From positions 1 through 6,772 of the forward strand of contig JAURND010000157.1 in assembly GCA_030830425.1 (NCBI GenBank): DNA of 6,772 nucleotides, read 5' to 3'. The notes below the pieces were generated by a model. It was not told where the DNA came from, did no database searches, and saw nothing but the letters and a program-made list of their open reading frames with translations. The translations under genes and the position numbers were made by a program. The DNA comes from Gammaproteobacteria bacterium (lineage in GTDB: Bacteria; Pseudomonadota; Gammaproteobacteria; JAURND01). This document shows, one piece after another, positions 1 through 6,617 of this stretch (positions within the stretch are counted from its first letter, which is position 1; each line of letters starts with the position of its first letter).

Positions 1-2
1 AG

Positions 3-8
3 TATCAT
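3..8 (+). promoter_or_regulatory. Possible -10 box upstream of the leader of the sugar transporter gene
   Basis: TATCAT matches the sigma-70 -10 consensus at five of six bases and lies 9 bases before the first leader hairpin. The second copy of this leader has a perfect TATAAT 8 bases before its hairpin (3467-3472), which is the main reason to take this box seriously. Any -35 element would fall outside the window, so the promoter cannot be confirmed here. An alternative start could use TATATA at 90-95, but its spacing to the nearest TTG-containing hexamer is poor. Confidence 0.3.
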
Positions 9-15
9 TTATTTG

Positions 16-93
16 AATTTAAGGGGGCAGAAGAATATTTCCCCCTTAAAAAAACCCCCTGGTTTTGTCTCACGTTGAAGTGAGACGAGTATA
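16..93 (+). repeat. Structured leader repeat, copy 1 (5' of the sugar transporter)
   Basis: Two perfect hairpins are visible. The first pairs TTTAAGGGGG (18-27) with CCCCCTTAAA (41-50) around a 13-base loop. The second pairs GTCTCAC (67-73) with GTGAGAC (80-86) around GTTGAA. Between them AAAACC (51-56) can pair with GGTTTT (61-66). Positions 16-73 match 3479-3534 at 52 of 58 aligned columns, with four substitutions and two single-base gaps. Similarity continues more weakly to the start codon. The element sits where the 5' untranslated region of the transporter would be, so a cis-regulatory role is plausible. A dispersed intergenic repeat is the main alternative. Confidence 0.75.
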
Positions 94-128
94 TACCATA
101 CCATTCTTAACATCTTGTGAGAACACCC

Positions 129-1535
129 ATGAATACCACTTTTAAGTATACTGCTAATACCCCTGCTATACAGCCAATGGGCTATAAATCCGCGGTCTTT
201 TTTGTGTGTCTAGTGGGTGCATTGGGCGGTTTGTTATTTGGTCTTGATCAAGGCTTTATCGGCAATTCATTAGAAACTATCAAAACCGTTTATCAGCTGA
301 ACACGGACGGCGCAGAACATTACTCTGCCATTTTGGCAACAGGCGGGATTTTAGGGGCTTTACTGTCCGGTATATTTGCGAGAATTTTGGGTAGAAAACG
401 CAGTTTGATTTTAGCAGGATTGACCTTTACGATCGCTTCAGTGGGTTCTGCTTTTTTACCTTCTCTGTTTTTATTAACGTTGGCTCGATTTTTTCTGGGG
501 TTTGGGGTAGGAGTCGCTTCTTTTGTCACCCCTTTATATCTTTCTGAAACAGCCCCCGCCAGCATTCGTGGTTCTATGGGAACCCTATTCCAGTTAATGA
601 TTACCATTGGTATTTTCGCAATTGCACTGAGTAATGTCTACATTGTAAAAACATTCACTAACCCGCATGTCTCGTTATCATTAATGTTTTTAGTTATTGC
701 TGTCTTTGCGTTTTGCATGCTCTTGGGTAGTCTCTTCTTGCCAGAAAGCCCCCGTTGGTTAATGTTAAAAGGTCGCGAAGATCAAGCAAGATCTGCATTG
801 AATAAAGTATTAACCTCTGCAGCAGAAATTAACTTAGAAATTAATGAGATCAAGCGTGTCATCCATGAAGAACAAAGTTCTCCCATCCGCTTATTAATGA
901 AAGGGACTTTTATAAAAGTGTTATTGATTGGCGTTTTTTTGCAAATATTTCAACAGCTCGTCGGTATTAATGTGATGATTTATTACTCTCCCACTATTTT
1001 TGGCTATGCAGACATGAAGGGATTAATCGGAATGATGGCAGTGCCTACCGTTAATATGTTATTCACCATACCGGCTGTTTTTTTGGTGGATAAATGGGGA
1101 AGAAAAAAATTACTTATCGTAGGAGCCATTATGATGGGGCTTTCTATGTTTGCAGCTGGTTTTGCGTTTCATCATATCGATCAAATGGCAGGGGCTGCTG
1201 TTCACGCTTCTGATAAAACGATGTTATTAACCGCTATTATTGTTTATATTTTCGGTTTTGCTTTCTCTTGGGGGCCTGTTGCTTGGTTGGTCTGCTCAGA
1301 AATATTTCCACTTAAAGGCCGAGAAATGGGTATGACGATTACCACCATGGTAAATTGGACGTTTGCCGGGCTAGTGATGCGCTATTCGCTGAGTTTTATG
1401 GAAAACTATGGTCGATCCACCTTGTTCTATATTTTTTCAGGTCTTAGTATTGTCGCCATCATCTTCGTTAAATTCGCTGTGCCAGAAACTAAACGCATGC
1501 GCTTAGAAGAGCTAGAAGAAAAATTAAAAAGCTAG
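129..1535 (+). CDS. MFS sugar:proton symporter (sugar porter family, GalP/XylE/AraE-like)
   Basis: A 468-residue inner-membrane transporter with about 12 hydrophobic segments, the usual length for the sugar porter family, which imports hexoses or pentoses with protons. Family signatures appear in order: GGLLFGLDQG in helix 1 (D40 aligns with the proton-coupling Asp of XylE), GRKR in loop 2-3 (88-91), R120 in helix 4, PLYLSETAP (135-143), PESPRWL (205-211), QQLVGIN and YYSP in helix 7 (275-288), DKWGRKK in loop 8-9 (321-327), GPVAWLVCSEIFP (382-394) and PETK (452-455). N409-W410 resembles the GLUT1 Asn-Trp pair rather than the Gln-Trp of XylE. The exact sugar cannot be read from sequence. ATG 129 is preferred over an in-frame GTG at 117, because TGAGA (118-122) lies 6 bases before it and nothing like a ribosome site precedes the GTG. 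The gene is preceded by a structured leader and followed directly by a palindrome. Confidence 0.93.
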   Translation: MNTTFKYTANTPAIQPMGYKSAVFFVCLVGALGGLLFGLDQGFIGNSLETIKTVYQLNTDGAEHYSAILATGGILGALLSGIFARILGRKRSLILAGLTFTIASVGSAFLPSLFLLTLARFFLGFGVGVASFVTPLYLSETAPASIRGSMGTLFQLMITIGIFAIALSNVYIVKTFTNPHVSLSLMFLVIAVFAFCMLLGSLFLPESPRWLMLKGREDQARSALNKVLTSAAEINLEINEIKRVIHEEQSSPIRLLMKGTFIKVLLIGVFLQIFQQLVGINVMIYYSPTIFGYADMKGLIGMMAVPTVNMLFTIPAVFLVDKWGRKKLLIVGAIMMGLSMFAAGFAFHHIDQMAGAAVHASDKTMLLTAIIVYIFGFAFSWGPVAWLVCSEIFPLKGREMGMTITTMVNWTFAGLVMRYSLSFMENYGRSTLFYIFSGLSIVAIIFVKFAVPETKRMRLEELEEKLKS

Positions 1536-1662
1536 TTGGCTGCTTATAATACTACTGTGTTTGTCATCAATGATCGATTTTCTGTGATCCGTTGTTCACA
1601 TACCTCATGTATGCTGCGCCACTATTCTCGAAAATCAATCATTGATGATTGCTCGCAGCCAA
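1536..1662. repeat. 127-bp palindromic intergenic repeat between convergent genes
   Basis: Outer arms TTGGCTGC (1536-1543) and GCAGCCAA (1655-1662) are perfect inverted repeats. Inner arms of 19 bases (1564-1582 and 1630-1648) pair with a single mismatch, TCATCAATGATCGATTTTC against its near-complement. The 47-base centre has two small overlapping hairpins, TGTGA/TCACA (1583-1600) and CATAC/GTATG (1599-1613). The element starts at the base after the transporter stop codon and ends 12 bases before the oxyR stop codon. It encodes no protein and resembles the small palindromic repeats (REP or MITE-like) common in proteobacterial intergenic DNA. It could also serve as a bidirectional terminator, although neither strand has a strong U-tract after the stem. 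Confidence 0.8.
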
Positions 1663-1674
1663 TTGTAAAAGCCT

Positions 1675-2580
1675 TTAAAGCAAAGCATTGGCGTGAGAAA
1701 AATTGACGGCACTTAAGTTTTTGATATGCTCGACCATATGCGTCAACAATATCTTTTTTGCTGTTGACCTTCTCCAAATCAGACCAATCGTTCTTGTAGG
1801 GATAGGTAGGGTTTTAAACGGCAAATAACAGACACCATCATTTGATCGACAAGATAGTTTTGGCATTAGTGTAATACCCACACCAGCAGCGACCATATAC
1901 CGCAATGTTTCAAGACTAGTTGCGCGGAATTTTTTTGATTCTACTGCATTTACGCTATGACAAACAGCCAATGCCTGATCTCGCAGACAATGCCCATCTT
2001 CCAATAACAACAGCGTTTTATCCGCCAAGTCAGCAAAATTGACCATCGTTTGTTTTGCTAACGGATGCCCTATCGGTACTGCCAGCAAAAATTCCTCATC
2101 AAACAAAGCATGCATTGTAAAATCGCCCTCTACAGGCAGAGCCAGTAATGCGCAGTCCAAATGCCCCTCGTTGAGTTTTTTCAATAGATTTAACGTAGTA
2201 TCCTCAGCCAAATAAAGTGTTAATTTAGGAAATAGGGCCGATAACTCGGGAATAATGCGCGGTAAAAGAGATGGCGCTAACGTTGGAATAATGCCTAAAC
2301 GCAACTCACCACAAAACGGATCTTTTAATTGGCTTGCCGTTTCACACAAAGCTTCCGTGCGACAAACAATCTCTCTGGCTTGTTGAACAATCAGCTTTCC
2401 TGTCTCCGTCAAAAAGACACGCTTGTTGGTGCGCTCAATCAAAAGCACACCCAATGATTTTTCCAGTTTTTTTATTTGCATGCTCAACGCGGGTTGGCTT
2501 ACAAAACACAACTCGGCGGCTTTTCCGAAGTGGTGATAATCCGCCACAGCAATCAGGTATTTCAAATTACGAATGTTCAT
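1675..2580 (-). CDS. oxyR: OxyR, LysR-family peroxide-sensing transcription regulator
   Basis: A 301-residue LysR-type regulator that is recognisably OxyR over its full length. The N-terminal winged helix-turn-helix spans about residues 1-60, with recognition region around SQPALSMQIKKLE (28-40). The regulatory domain follows from about residue 90. The redox loop LEDGHCLRDQALAVC (193-207) keeps both cysteines, C198 and C207, equivalent to C199 and C208 of E. coli OxyR, which form the H2O2-induced disulfide. The adjoining FRATSLETLRYMVAAG (218-233) is also conserved, so the protein should be a functional cytosolic peroxide sensor controlling antioxidant genes. Seven further cysteines are present. 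The ATG at 2580 has GGAGA (2587-2591, minus strand) at good spacing and matches the family start MNIR. No ahp or katG gene is adjacent. The divergent neighbour is an F-box-like gene and the convergent neighbour a sugar transporter. Confidence 0.95.
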   Translation of the reverse strand: MNIRNLKYLIAVADYHHFGKAAELCFVSQPALSMQIKKLEKSLGVLLIERTNKRVFLTETGKLIVQQAREIVCRTEALCETASQLKDPFCGELRLGIIPTLAPSLLPRIIPELSALFPKLTLYLAEDTTLNLLKKLNEGHLDCALLALPVEGDFTMHALFDEEFLLAVPIGHPLAKQTMVNFADLADKTLLLLEDGHCLRDQALAVCHSVNAVESKKFRATSLETLRYMVAAGVGITLMPKLSCRSNDGVCYLPFKTLPIPTRTIGLIWRRSTAKKILLTHMVEHIKNLSAVNFSHANALL

Positions 2581-2610
2581 GGTTGTTCTCCATCAGCTAT
2601 TTTTTTTTGA

Positions 2611-2639
2611 ACTATATCATAAGGTTTCCTTATTGATAA
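2611..2639 (-). promoter_or_regulatory. Predicted sigma-70 promoter of oxyR
   Basis: On the minus strand TTATCA (2639-2634, four of six matches to TTGACA) is followed 17 bases later by TATAGT (2616-2611, five of six matches to TATAAT). Transcription would start near 2604, leaving a leader of about 24 bases that contains the GGAGA ribosome site. An A9 tract (complement of T9 at 2600-2608) lies at the expected start point. TATGAT at 2621-2616 is an alternative -10 with a weaker -35. The promoter lies largely inside the proposed OxyR site, as expected for autorepression. Confidence 0.5.
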
Positions 2640-2655
2640 GATAAGAACAATCTAT
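2619..2655. promoter_or_regulatory. Candidate OxyR operator, four tetranucleotides at 7-bp spacing
   Basis: The plus strand reads ATAA-N7-TTAT-N7-ATAA-N7-CTAT. The established E. coli OxyR site is ATAG-N7-CTAT-N7-ATAG-N7-CTAT, contacted by a tetramer in four successive major grooves. Tetrad matches here are 3/4, 3/4, 3/4 and 4/4 with exact spacing. The position, 39 bp upstream of the oxyR start and overlapping its promoter, fits the autoregulation known for OxyR and many LysR regulators. The other end lies just upstream of a -10-like box for the divergent gene. The degenerate AT-rich tetrads leave some chance of coincidence. Confidence 0.6.
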
Positions 2656-2665
2656 TTTATCTGAG

Positions 2666-2671
2666 TATAAA
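2666..2671 (+). promoter_or_regulatory. Possible -10 box for the F-box-like gene
   Basis: TATAAA lies 60 bases before the start codon at 2732. No good -35 hexamer is present at 16-18 bases (AGAACA at 2644-2649 is the best, three of six). A weak -35 next to an upstream activator site is typical of activator-dependent promoters, and the candidate OxyR site ends 10 bp upstream. Activation by OxyR is therefore possible but unproven. Confidence 0.3.
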
Positions 2672-2731
2672 TATGCGCAAGAATAGCCCCCTCGTTAGAG
2701 GCAAACATTTTTTAATCATGGGGGAAAATTT

Positions 2732-3427
2732 ATGGACAGTAAACTGGCAGTAGAAACAAACGAACAGTGGGATAAGCAACAAAGACAAAGCTCAGTCGTG
2801 TCTTTAGGAGAACAACCAGCTCAGATATTGAGACGCATGCTTGGTTTTCTGTCAGAAGCCGATCAAGCAAGATTTTCTGGGGTTAATCATGCTATTAGAA
2901 AAGATTATTTATCCTATTTTAATGATAGAAATAGAGCATATGAAGGGTTGCTTGGTAAGATATCAGAAAATCCAACTACGCTGACTGAAGGGCAACTTGA
3001 AGCTTTCTGCTGGTCATCTGAGCAACGCGCATCTATTTTTAAAGCAATTCTTAGTTATTATCAAAACCAAACAGCAAATGAAATTATGTTGATATCTTTT
3101 CTTGCCATAGCAACGAAATCTTATTTTTTTGGATGTTATCTACTTAAGATAGAGCTACCGTTGGGTGACATGATACGTCAAATGCAAATAGCACTTGAAA
3201 GCGAGCGAAAAGATGAAATAAGCACAACAGCAGATGCGAAAAGTGAAGAAAGAGGCCTTGCTAATCATGCTAAATACCTGTCTAGACAGGAGGCTTTGCT
3301 TGCTGATGAGAAATCCTCAACTGATAACATTCGGGTCGCTGGCAATCCCAGTAGTCTTTTTCATCGACCAACAATAATGCCGGCTGCAGGGTCTATACCG
3401 CTCTTACTTGAAGGTACTGGTTTTTAA
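2732..3427 (+). CDS. F-box-like protein of unknown function (candidate effector)
   Basis: A 231-residue protein I cannot assign to a named family. Residues about 27-60 read like an F-box: QPAQILRRMLGFLSEADQAR, then FSGVNHAIRKDYL, with the usual leucine and isoleucine spacing and the L/V-N/S-x-x-I/F-R ending. In eukaryotes F-boxes bind Skp1 in SCF ubiquitin ligases. Intracellular bacteria such as Legionella use them in secreted effectors. No ankyrin, leucine-rich or other target-binding repeat follows. Residues about 116-141 form a hydrophobic stretch (IMLISFLAIATKSYFFGCYLL) that could be buried or membrane-associated. Residues 155-200 are charged and probably flexible, and the last 25 are proline-containing and hydrophobic without an acidic E-block. 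There is no signal peptide. The ATG has GGGGGA (2720-2725) 6 bases upstream. The gene stands alone, divergent from oxyR. The reading frame looks real; the F-box reading is an inference. Confidence 0.65.
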   Translation: MDSKLAVETNEQWDKQQRQSSVVSLGEQPAQILRRMLGFLSEADQARFSGVNHAIRKDYLSYFNDRNRAYEGLLGKISENPTTLTEGQLEAFCWSSEQRASIFKAILSYYQNQTANEIMLISFLAIATKSYFFGCYLLKIELPLGDMIRQMQIALESERKDEISTTADAKSEERGLANHAKYLSRQEALLADEKSSTDNIRVAGNPSSLFHRPTIMPAAGSIPLLLEGTGF

Positions 3428-3466
3428 AACAATATGCTGAAAAAAATGCTATTGGGGTAAGAACGG

Positions 3467-3472
3467 TATAAT
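3467..3472 (+). promoter_or_regulatory. TATAAT box before leader repeat copy 2
   Basis: A perfect -10 hexamer lies 8 bases before the first hairpin of the second leader copy, so transcription would begin at about the base of that hairpin. No convincing -35 is seen 16-18 bases upstream. The equivalent box before copy 1 is TATCAT at nearly the same distance. There is no plus-strand gene downstream, so any transcript would be a short structured RNA running antisense to the 3' end of the ferredoxin gene. Confidence 0.35.
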
Positions 3473-3478
3473 CGGTTC

Positions 3479-3577
3479 AATTTAAGGGGGCAGCAGAACA
3501 CTTCCCCTTAAAAAAACCCCTGATTTTGTCTCACTTCGAAGATGCAAAAATCAGCATCTTGAAGTGGAGTGAGTATA
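3479..3577 (+). repeat. Structured leader repeat, copy 2 (no downstream gene)
   Basis: TTTAAGGGG (3481-3489) pairs with CCCCTTAAA (3504-3512). CACTTC plus AAGATGC (3532-3537, 3539-3545) pairs with GCATCTTGAAGTG (3554-3566), a 13-bp stem with one bulged G. Relative to copy 1 (16-93) the second hairpin is extended by about 24 bases, but GTCTCAC and GAGTATA flank it in both. Past the repeat, CATTC and ATG keep the same 27-base separation as in copy 1 (3587 to 3614; 102 to 129). The 22 bases ending three past the ATG match at 15 positions. The ATG at 3614 opens only a 19-codon frame inside the antisense of the ferredoxin gene. This copy therefore looks like an orphaned leader or a dispersed repeat. 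Confidence 0.75.
3510..3554 (-). terminator. Possible intrinsic terminator of the coaD-ferredoxin operon
   Basis: On the minus strand CTGATTTT (3554-3547) pairs with AAAATCAG (3527-3520), followed by GGG and seven Ts (3516-3510). This lies 58 bases past the ferredoxin stop codon. The stem is AT-rich and competes with the stronger 13-bp hairpin at 3532-3566, whose T-run lies 15 bases further on. Either form could terminate transcription. The element is part of leader repeat copy 2, so termination may be incidental. Confidence 0.4.
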
Positions 3578-3611
3578 GATACGGCTCATTCGCGGATTCT
3601 TCTGAGAGCCT

Positions 3612-4335
<724 letters not shown>

Positions 4336-4427
4336 TGTATGCGATATAGTATTGTTACGTTTCAGGGTAGATTTACAACCACTGAATTTGTTTAGCATTC
4401 AGACCCCAATTAACATCAGGAGCCCAC
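4336..4427. other. Divergent intergenic region between coaD and rph
   Basis: This 92-bp gap should contain promoters for both coaD (-) and rph (+), but I find no convincing -35/-10 pair on either strand. Partial candidates on the plus strand are TTTACA (4371-4376) followed by TAGCAT at a short 15-base spacing. The rph ribosome site AGGAG (4418-4422) is clear. If coaD starts at 4398 instead of 4335, only 29 bp separate the two genes. Confidence 0.4.
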
Positions 4428-5147
4428 ATGAGAGCAGATCAACGTCAATTTAACCAAATGCGATCAGTCACTTTAACGCGTCATTTTACCAAACATGCAG
4501 AAGGTTCTGTACTAGTCACTTTTGGTGACACCCAAGTATTATGCACCGCAAGCGTGTTAAAAGGCGTTCCTCGTTTTCTTAAAGACACGAAACAAGGTTG
4601 GCTCACTGCTGAATATAGCATGCTACCACGAGCCACCCATGAACGTGTAGAGCGAGAAGCGGTTAAAGGTAAACAAGGCGGACGTACGCTAGAAATTCAA
4701 CGCTTAATAGGTCGTTCTTTGAGGATGGCAGTAGATTTAAAAGCGCTTGGCGAAAATACAATTGTGATTGATTGTGATGTATTGCAAGCAGATGGCGGTA
4801 CGCGCACGGCGGCTATTACCGGTAGCTGTGTGGCGCTTTATGATGCGCTTCATCATCTTTGTCAGAAAAACAAGTTGGCAGAAAATCCGTTTAAACAGTG
4901 GGTAGCAGCTGTATCTGTTGGTGTTTATCAACAACATCCTATGTTAGATTTGGCTTATGCTGAAGATTCTGACGCCGATATGGATATGAATATTGTTATG
5001 TCAGATCAAGGTGAATTTTTGGAAATCCAAGGCACTGCTGAAAAACAGCCATTCAAAAAATCAGCATTGGATGAGTTGTTGATGCTAGCTGAAGGCGGGA
5101 TACAGCAATTGATGCAAGCGCAAAAAGCCGCGGTTTTTTCAGTATAA
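4428..5147 (+). CDS. rph: Ribonuclease PH
   Basis: RNase PH is a phosphate-dependent 3'-to-5' exoribonuclease that trims tRNA precursors and other RNAs, acting as a hexamer in the cytosol. The 239 residues align end to end with E. coli Rph. Recognisable elements are [16 protein letters not shown] (15-30), LCTASV, GVPRFLK (46-52), [17 protein letters not shown] (57-73), [19 protein letters not shown] (81-99, with R86), and [18 protein letters not shown] (115-132). R126 lies in the phosphate-binding GTRT. D180 and D186 in [10 protein letters not shown] correspond to the catalytic metal-binding aspartates. There is no sign of the C-terminal frameshift known in E. coli K-12. AGGAG (4418-4422) sits five bases before the ATG. 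It is the first gene of a probable operon; yggS starts three bases after its stop. Confidence 0.97.
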   Translation: MRADQRQFNQMRSVTLTRHFTKHAEGSVLVTFGDTQVLCTASVLKGVPRFLKDTKQGWLTAEYSMLPRATHERVEREAVKGKQGGRTLEIQRLIGRSLRMAVDLKALGENTIVIDCDVLQADGGTRTAAITGSCVALYDALHHLCQKNKLAENPFKQWVAAVSVGVYQQHPMLDLAYAEDSDADMDMNIVMSDQGEFLEIQGTAEKQPFKKSALDELLMLAEGGIQQLMQAQKAAVFSV

Positions 5148-5150
5148 ACG

Positions 5151-5846
5151 ATGAGCATTATTGAACAGCTCGCGCATATCCAATCTCAAATTCATTGCGC
5201 TGAAAAGCAATATCATCGTGCGCCAGGTAGCGTACAACTGTTGGCTGTTTCCAAACAACAATCCATAGAAAAAATACGTGCCGCCATCGAAGTGGGGCAA
5301 ACCTGTTTCGGTGAAAATTATCTGCAAGAAGCCTTGGCAAAGATAGCGGCTTTACAAAACAGCGATCTATCCGCTTTTCAGCCAATAAAGTGGCATTTTA
5401 TTGGAAAAATACAATCCAATAAAACCCAGCAAATGGCCAAACATTTTGATTGGGTGCACAGTGTAGATAGACTTCACATCGCAGAACGACTCAATGCGCA
5501 GCGACCCCAACATTTAGCACCCTTAAATATCTGTATTGAGATCAACATTCATCAGGAAAATACAAAATCGGGTGTTGAATTAACTGCGCTGCCTGCATTG
5601 GCGCATGCGATTTCAAGACTAAAACAAATACGGTTGCGAGGACTCATGGCTATCCCGCGGCCTGCGCTCGATTTTAAAACGCAATTTGAAACTTATCAGC
5701 AAGTACAAAAAGCACAGCAAATGTTATGTGCTCAAGGCTTGATGTTAGACACTTTGTCGATGGGAATGTCAGGCGATTTTATAGCAGCTATTGCTGCAGG
5801 CAGTACTCTAGTCAGAGTGGGTAGTGCTATTTTTGGTCGTCGATAA
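5151..5846 (+). CDS. yggS: YggS/PLPBP family pyridoxal phosphate homeostasis protein
   Basis: A 231-residue single-domain alanine-racemase-like TIM barrel that binds pyridoxal 5'-phosphate without known enzymatic activity and balances cellular vitamin B6 and amino acid pools. K35 in LLAVSKQQ is the expected Schiff-base lysine. Other family blocks are CFGENYLQEAL (52-62), WHFIGKIQSNK (81-91), VHSVDRLHIAERLN (102-115), CIEINIHQENTKSG (128-141), LRGLMAIP (162-169), and the C-terminal phosphate-binding SMGMSGDF (203-210) with GSTLVRVGSAIFG. It follows rph by three bases with no obvious ribosome site, implying translational coupling. The common neighbours proC and yggT are absent on this side; rsmE follows instead. 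Confidence 0.95.
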   Translation: MSIIEQLAHIQSQIHCAEKQYHRAPGSVQLLAVSKQQSIEKIRAAIEVGQTCFGENYLQEALAKIAALQNSDLSAFQPIKWHFIGKIQSNKTQQMAKHFDWVHSVDRLHIAERLNAQRPQHLAPLNICIEINIHQENTKSGVELTALPALAHAISRLKQIRLRGLMAIPRPALDFKTQFETYQQVQKAQQMLCAQGLMLDTLSMGMSGDFIAAIAAGSTLVRVGSAIFGRR

Positions 5847-5881
5847 CGCCATGCCTGTTCCAATATCATCTCGCTAAATTT

Positions 5882-6610
5882 ATGCGCAACACTCGTATTT
5901 ATGTTAATCAAGCGCTTCATTTGAAGTCTAATATTTTTTTGGACACAGCGGCCAGTCATCATGTGCGGCATGTATTGCGTCTAAAAATCGGCGACGTTAT
6001 TGTCGTGTTTGATGGTCAAGGGCATGAATATGAAGCTGACATTATTGGCGATAAAAAACAAGTGCAGATAATGATTCAGCATGCATTATCCTCATTACCA
6101 GTACCTGCTTTGCATATTCACCTAGGGCAAGCGATTTCTCGCGGCGAAAAGATGGATTTTACCTTGCAAAAATCAGTAGAATTAGGCATAAAAGAGATCA
6201 CGCCATTATTTACCGAACGCTGTGGCGTAAAATTATCTGGTGAACGATTACAAGCTAAGTTACAACATTGGCAAAAAGTGGTCATCGGTGCTTGTGAGCA
6301 ATCAGGGCGCAGTGATGTGCCGCATATTTATCCGCCCGTTTCTTTGTCTATCTGGCTTGAACAAGCTTTTGCTGGCGTTAAATTATTATTGCATCCTATC
6401 GGCGCAAAACGGCTAAAAGAAATACCCCCCCCTGATTCGCCTATCTGTTTGTTGATTGGTTCGGAAGGGGGGTTCTCAACACCAGAAGTTTTATTGGCTC
6501 AGCAATTTGGTTTTGAAAGTATCCGTTTAGGTCCCCGTATCTTACGTACTGAAACAGCGGCTTTGGCAGCAATTACCGCATTACAGTGTTTATGGGGAGA
6601 TATGAGATAG
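5882..6610 (+). CDS. rsmE: 16S rRNA (uracil-1498-N3)-methyltransferase RsmE
   Basis: RsmE methylates N3 of U1498 in 16S rRNA of the 30S subunit using S-adenosylmethionine. It is a SPOUT-class enzyme with an N-terminal PUA-like RNA-binding domain (about residues 1-70) and a C-terminal trefoil-knot domain (about 76-242). The 242 residues match E. coli RsmE, including LHIHLGQAISRGEKMDF (77-93), SVELGIKEITPLFTERCGVKL (98-118), CEQSGR (138-143), LLIGSEGGF (190-198) and LGPRILRTETAALAAITALQ (216-235). The usual IGPEGG reads IGSEGG here, a conservative one-base change (TCG for CCG). The gene contains a run of eight Cs (6425-6432). The start at 5882 fits the family MRxxRIY but has no clear ribosome site. 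It lies 35 bases after yggS and is probably read from the same transcript. Confidence 0.95.
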   Translation: MRNTRIYVNQALHLKSNIFLDTAASHHVRHVLRLKIGDVIVVFDGQGHEYEADIIGDKKQVQIMIQHALSSLPVPALHIHLGQAISRGEKMDFTLQKSVELGIKEITPLFTERCGVKLSGERLQAKLQHWQKVVIGACEQSGRSDVPHIYPPVSLSIWLEQAFAGVKLLLHPIGAKRLKEIPPPDSPICLLIGSEGGFSTPEVLLAQQFGFESIRLGPRILRTETAALAAITALQCLWGDMR

Positions 6611-6617
6611 AGAACGA

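Noticed and set aside
18..50. First leader hairpin as a plus-strand intrinsic terminator
   Set aside because: The stem is followed by a run of A, not T, on the plus strand, and the same holds at 3481-3512.
320..607. Minus-strand open frame of 95 codons inside the transporter gene
   Set aside because: Antisense to a strongly conserved membrane protein; low-complexity K/P/A-rich translation with no ribosome site or family resemblance.
2334..2636. Plus-strand open frame of 100 codons across the oxyR start
   Set aside because: Antisense to the conserved DNA-binding domain of OxyR and running through its promoter; no recognisable protein.
1..3577. The two leader copies as CRISPR repeats or insertion-sequence ends
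   Set aside because: Only two copies, more than 3 kb apart in direct orientation, enclosing intact chromosomal genes with no spacer pattern or transposase. A composite element bounded by them cannot be excluded, but nothing inside suggests one.
4737..5385. Minus-strand open frames antisense to rph and yggS (4737-4937, 5139-5327, 5158-5385)
   Set aside because: All lie opposite well-conserved genes; no ribosome sites or family resemblance.
5732..5971. Minus-strand open frame across the yggS-rsmE junction
   Set aside because: Opposite the conserved C-terminus of YggS and N-terminus of RsmE; no supporting signals.
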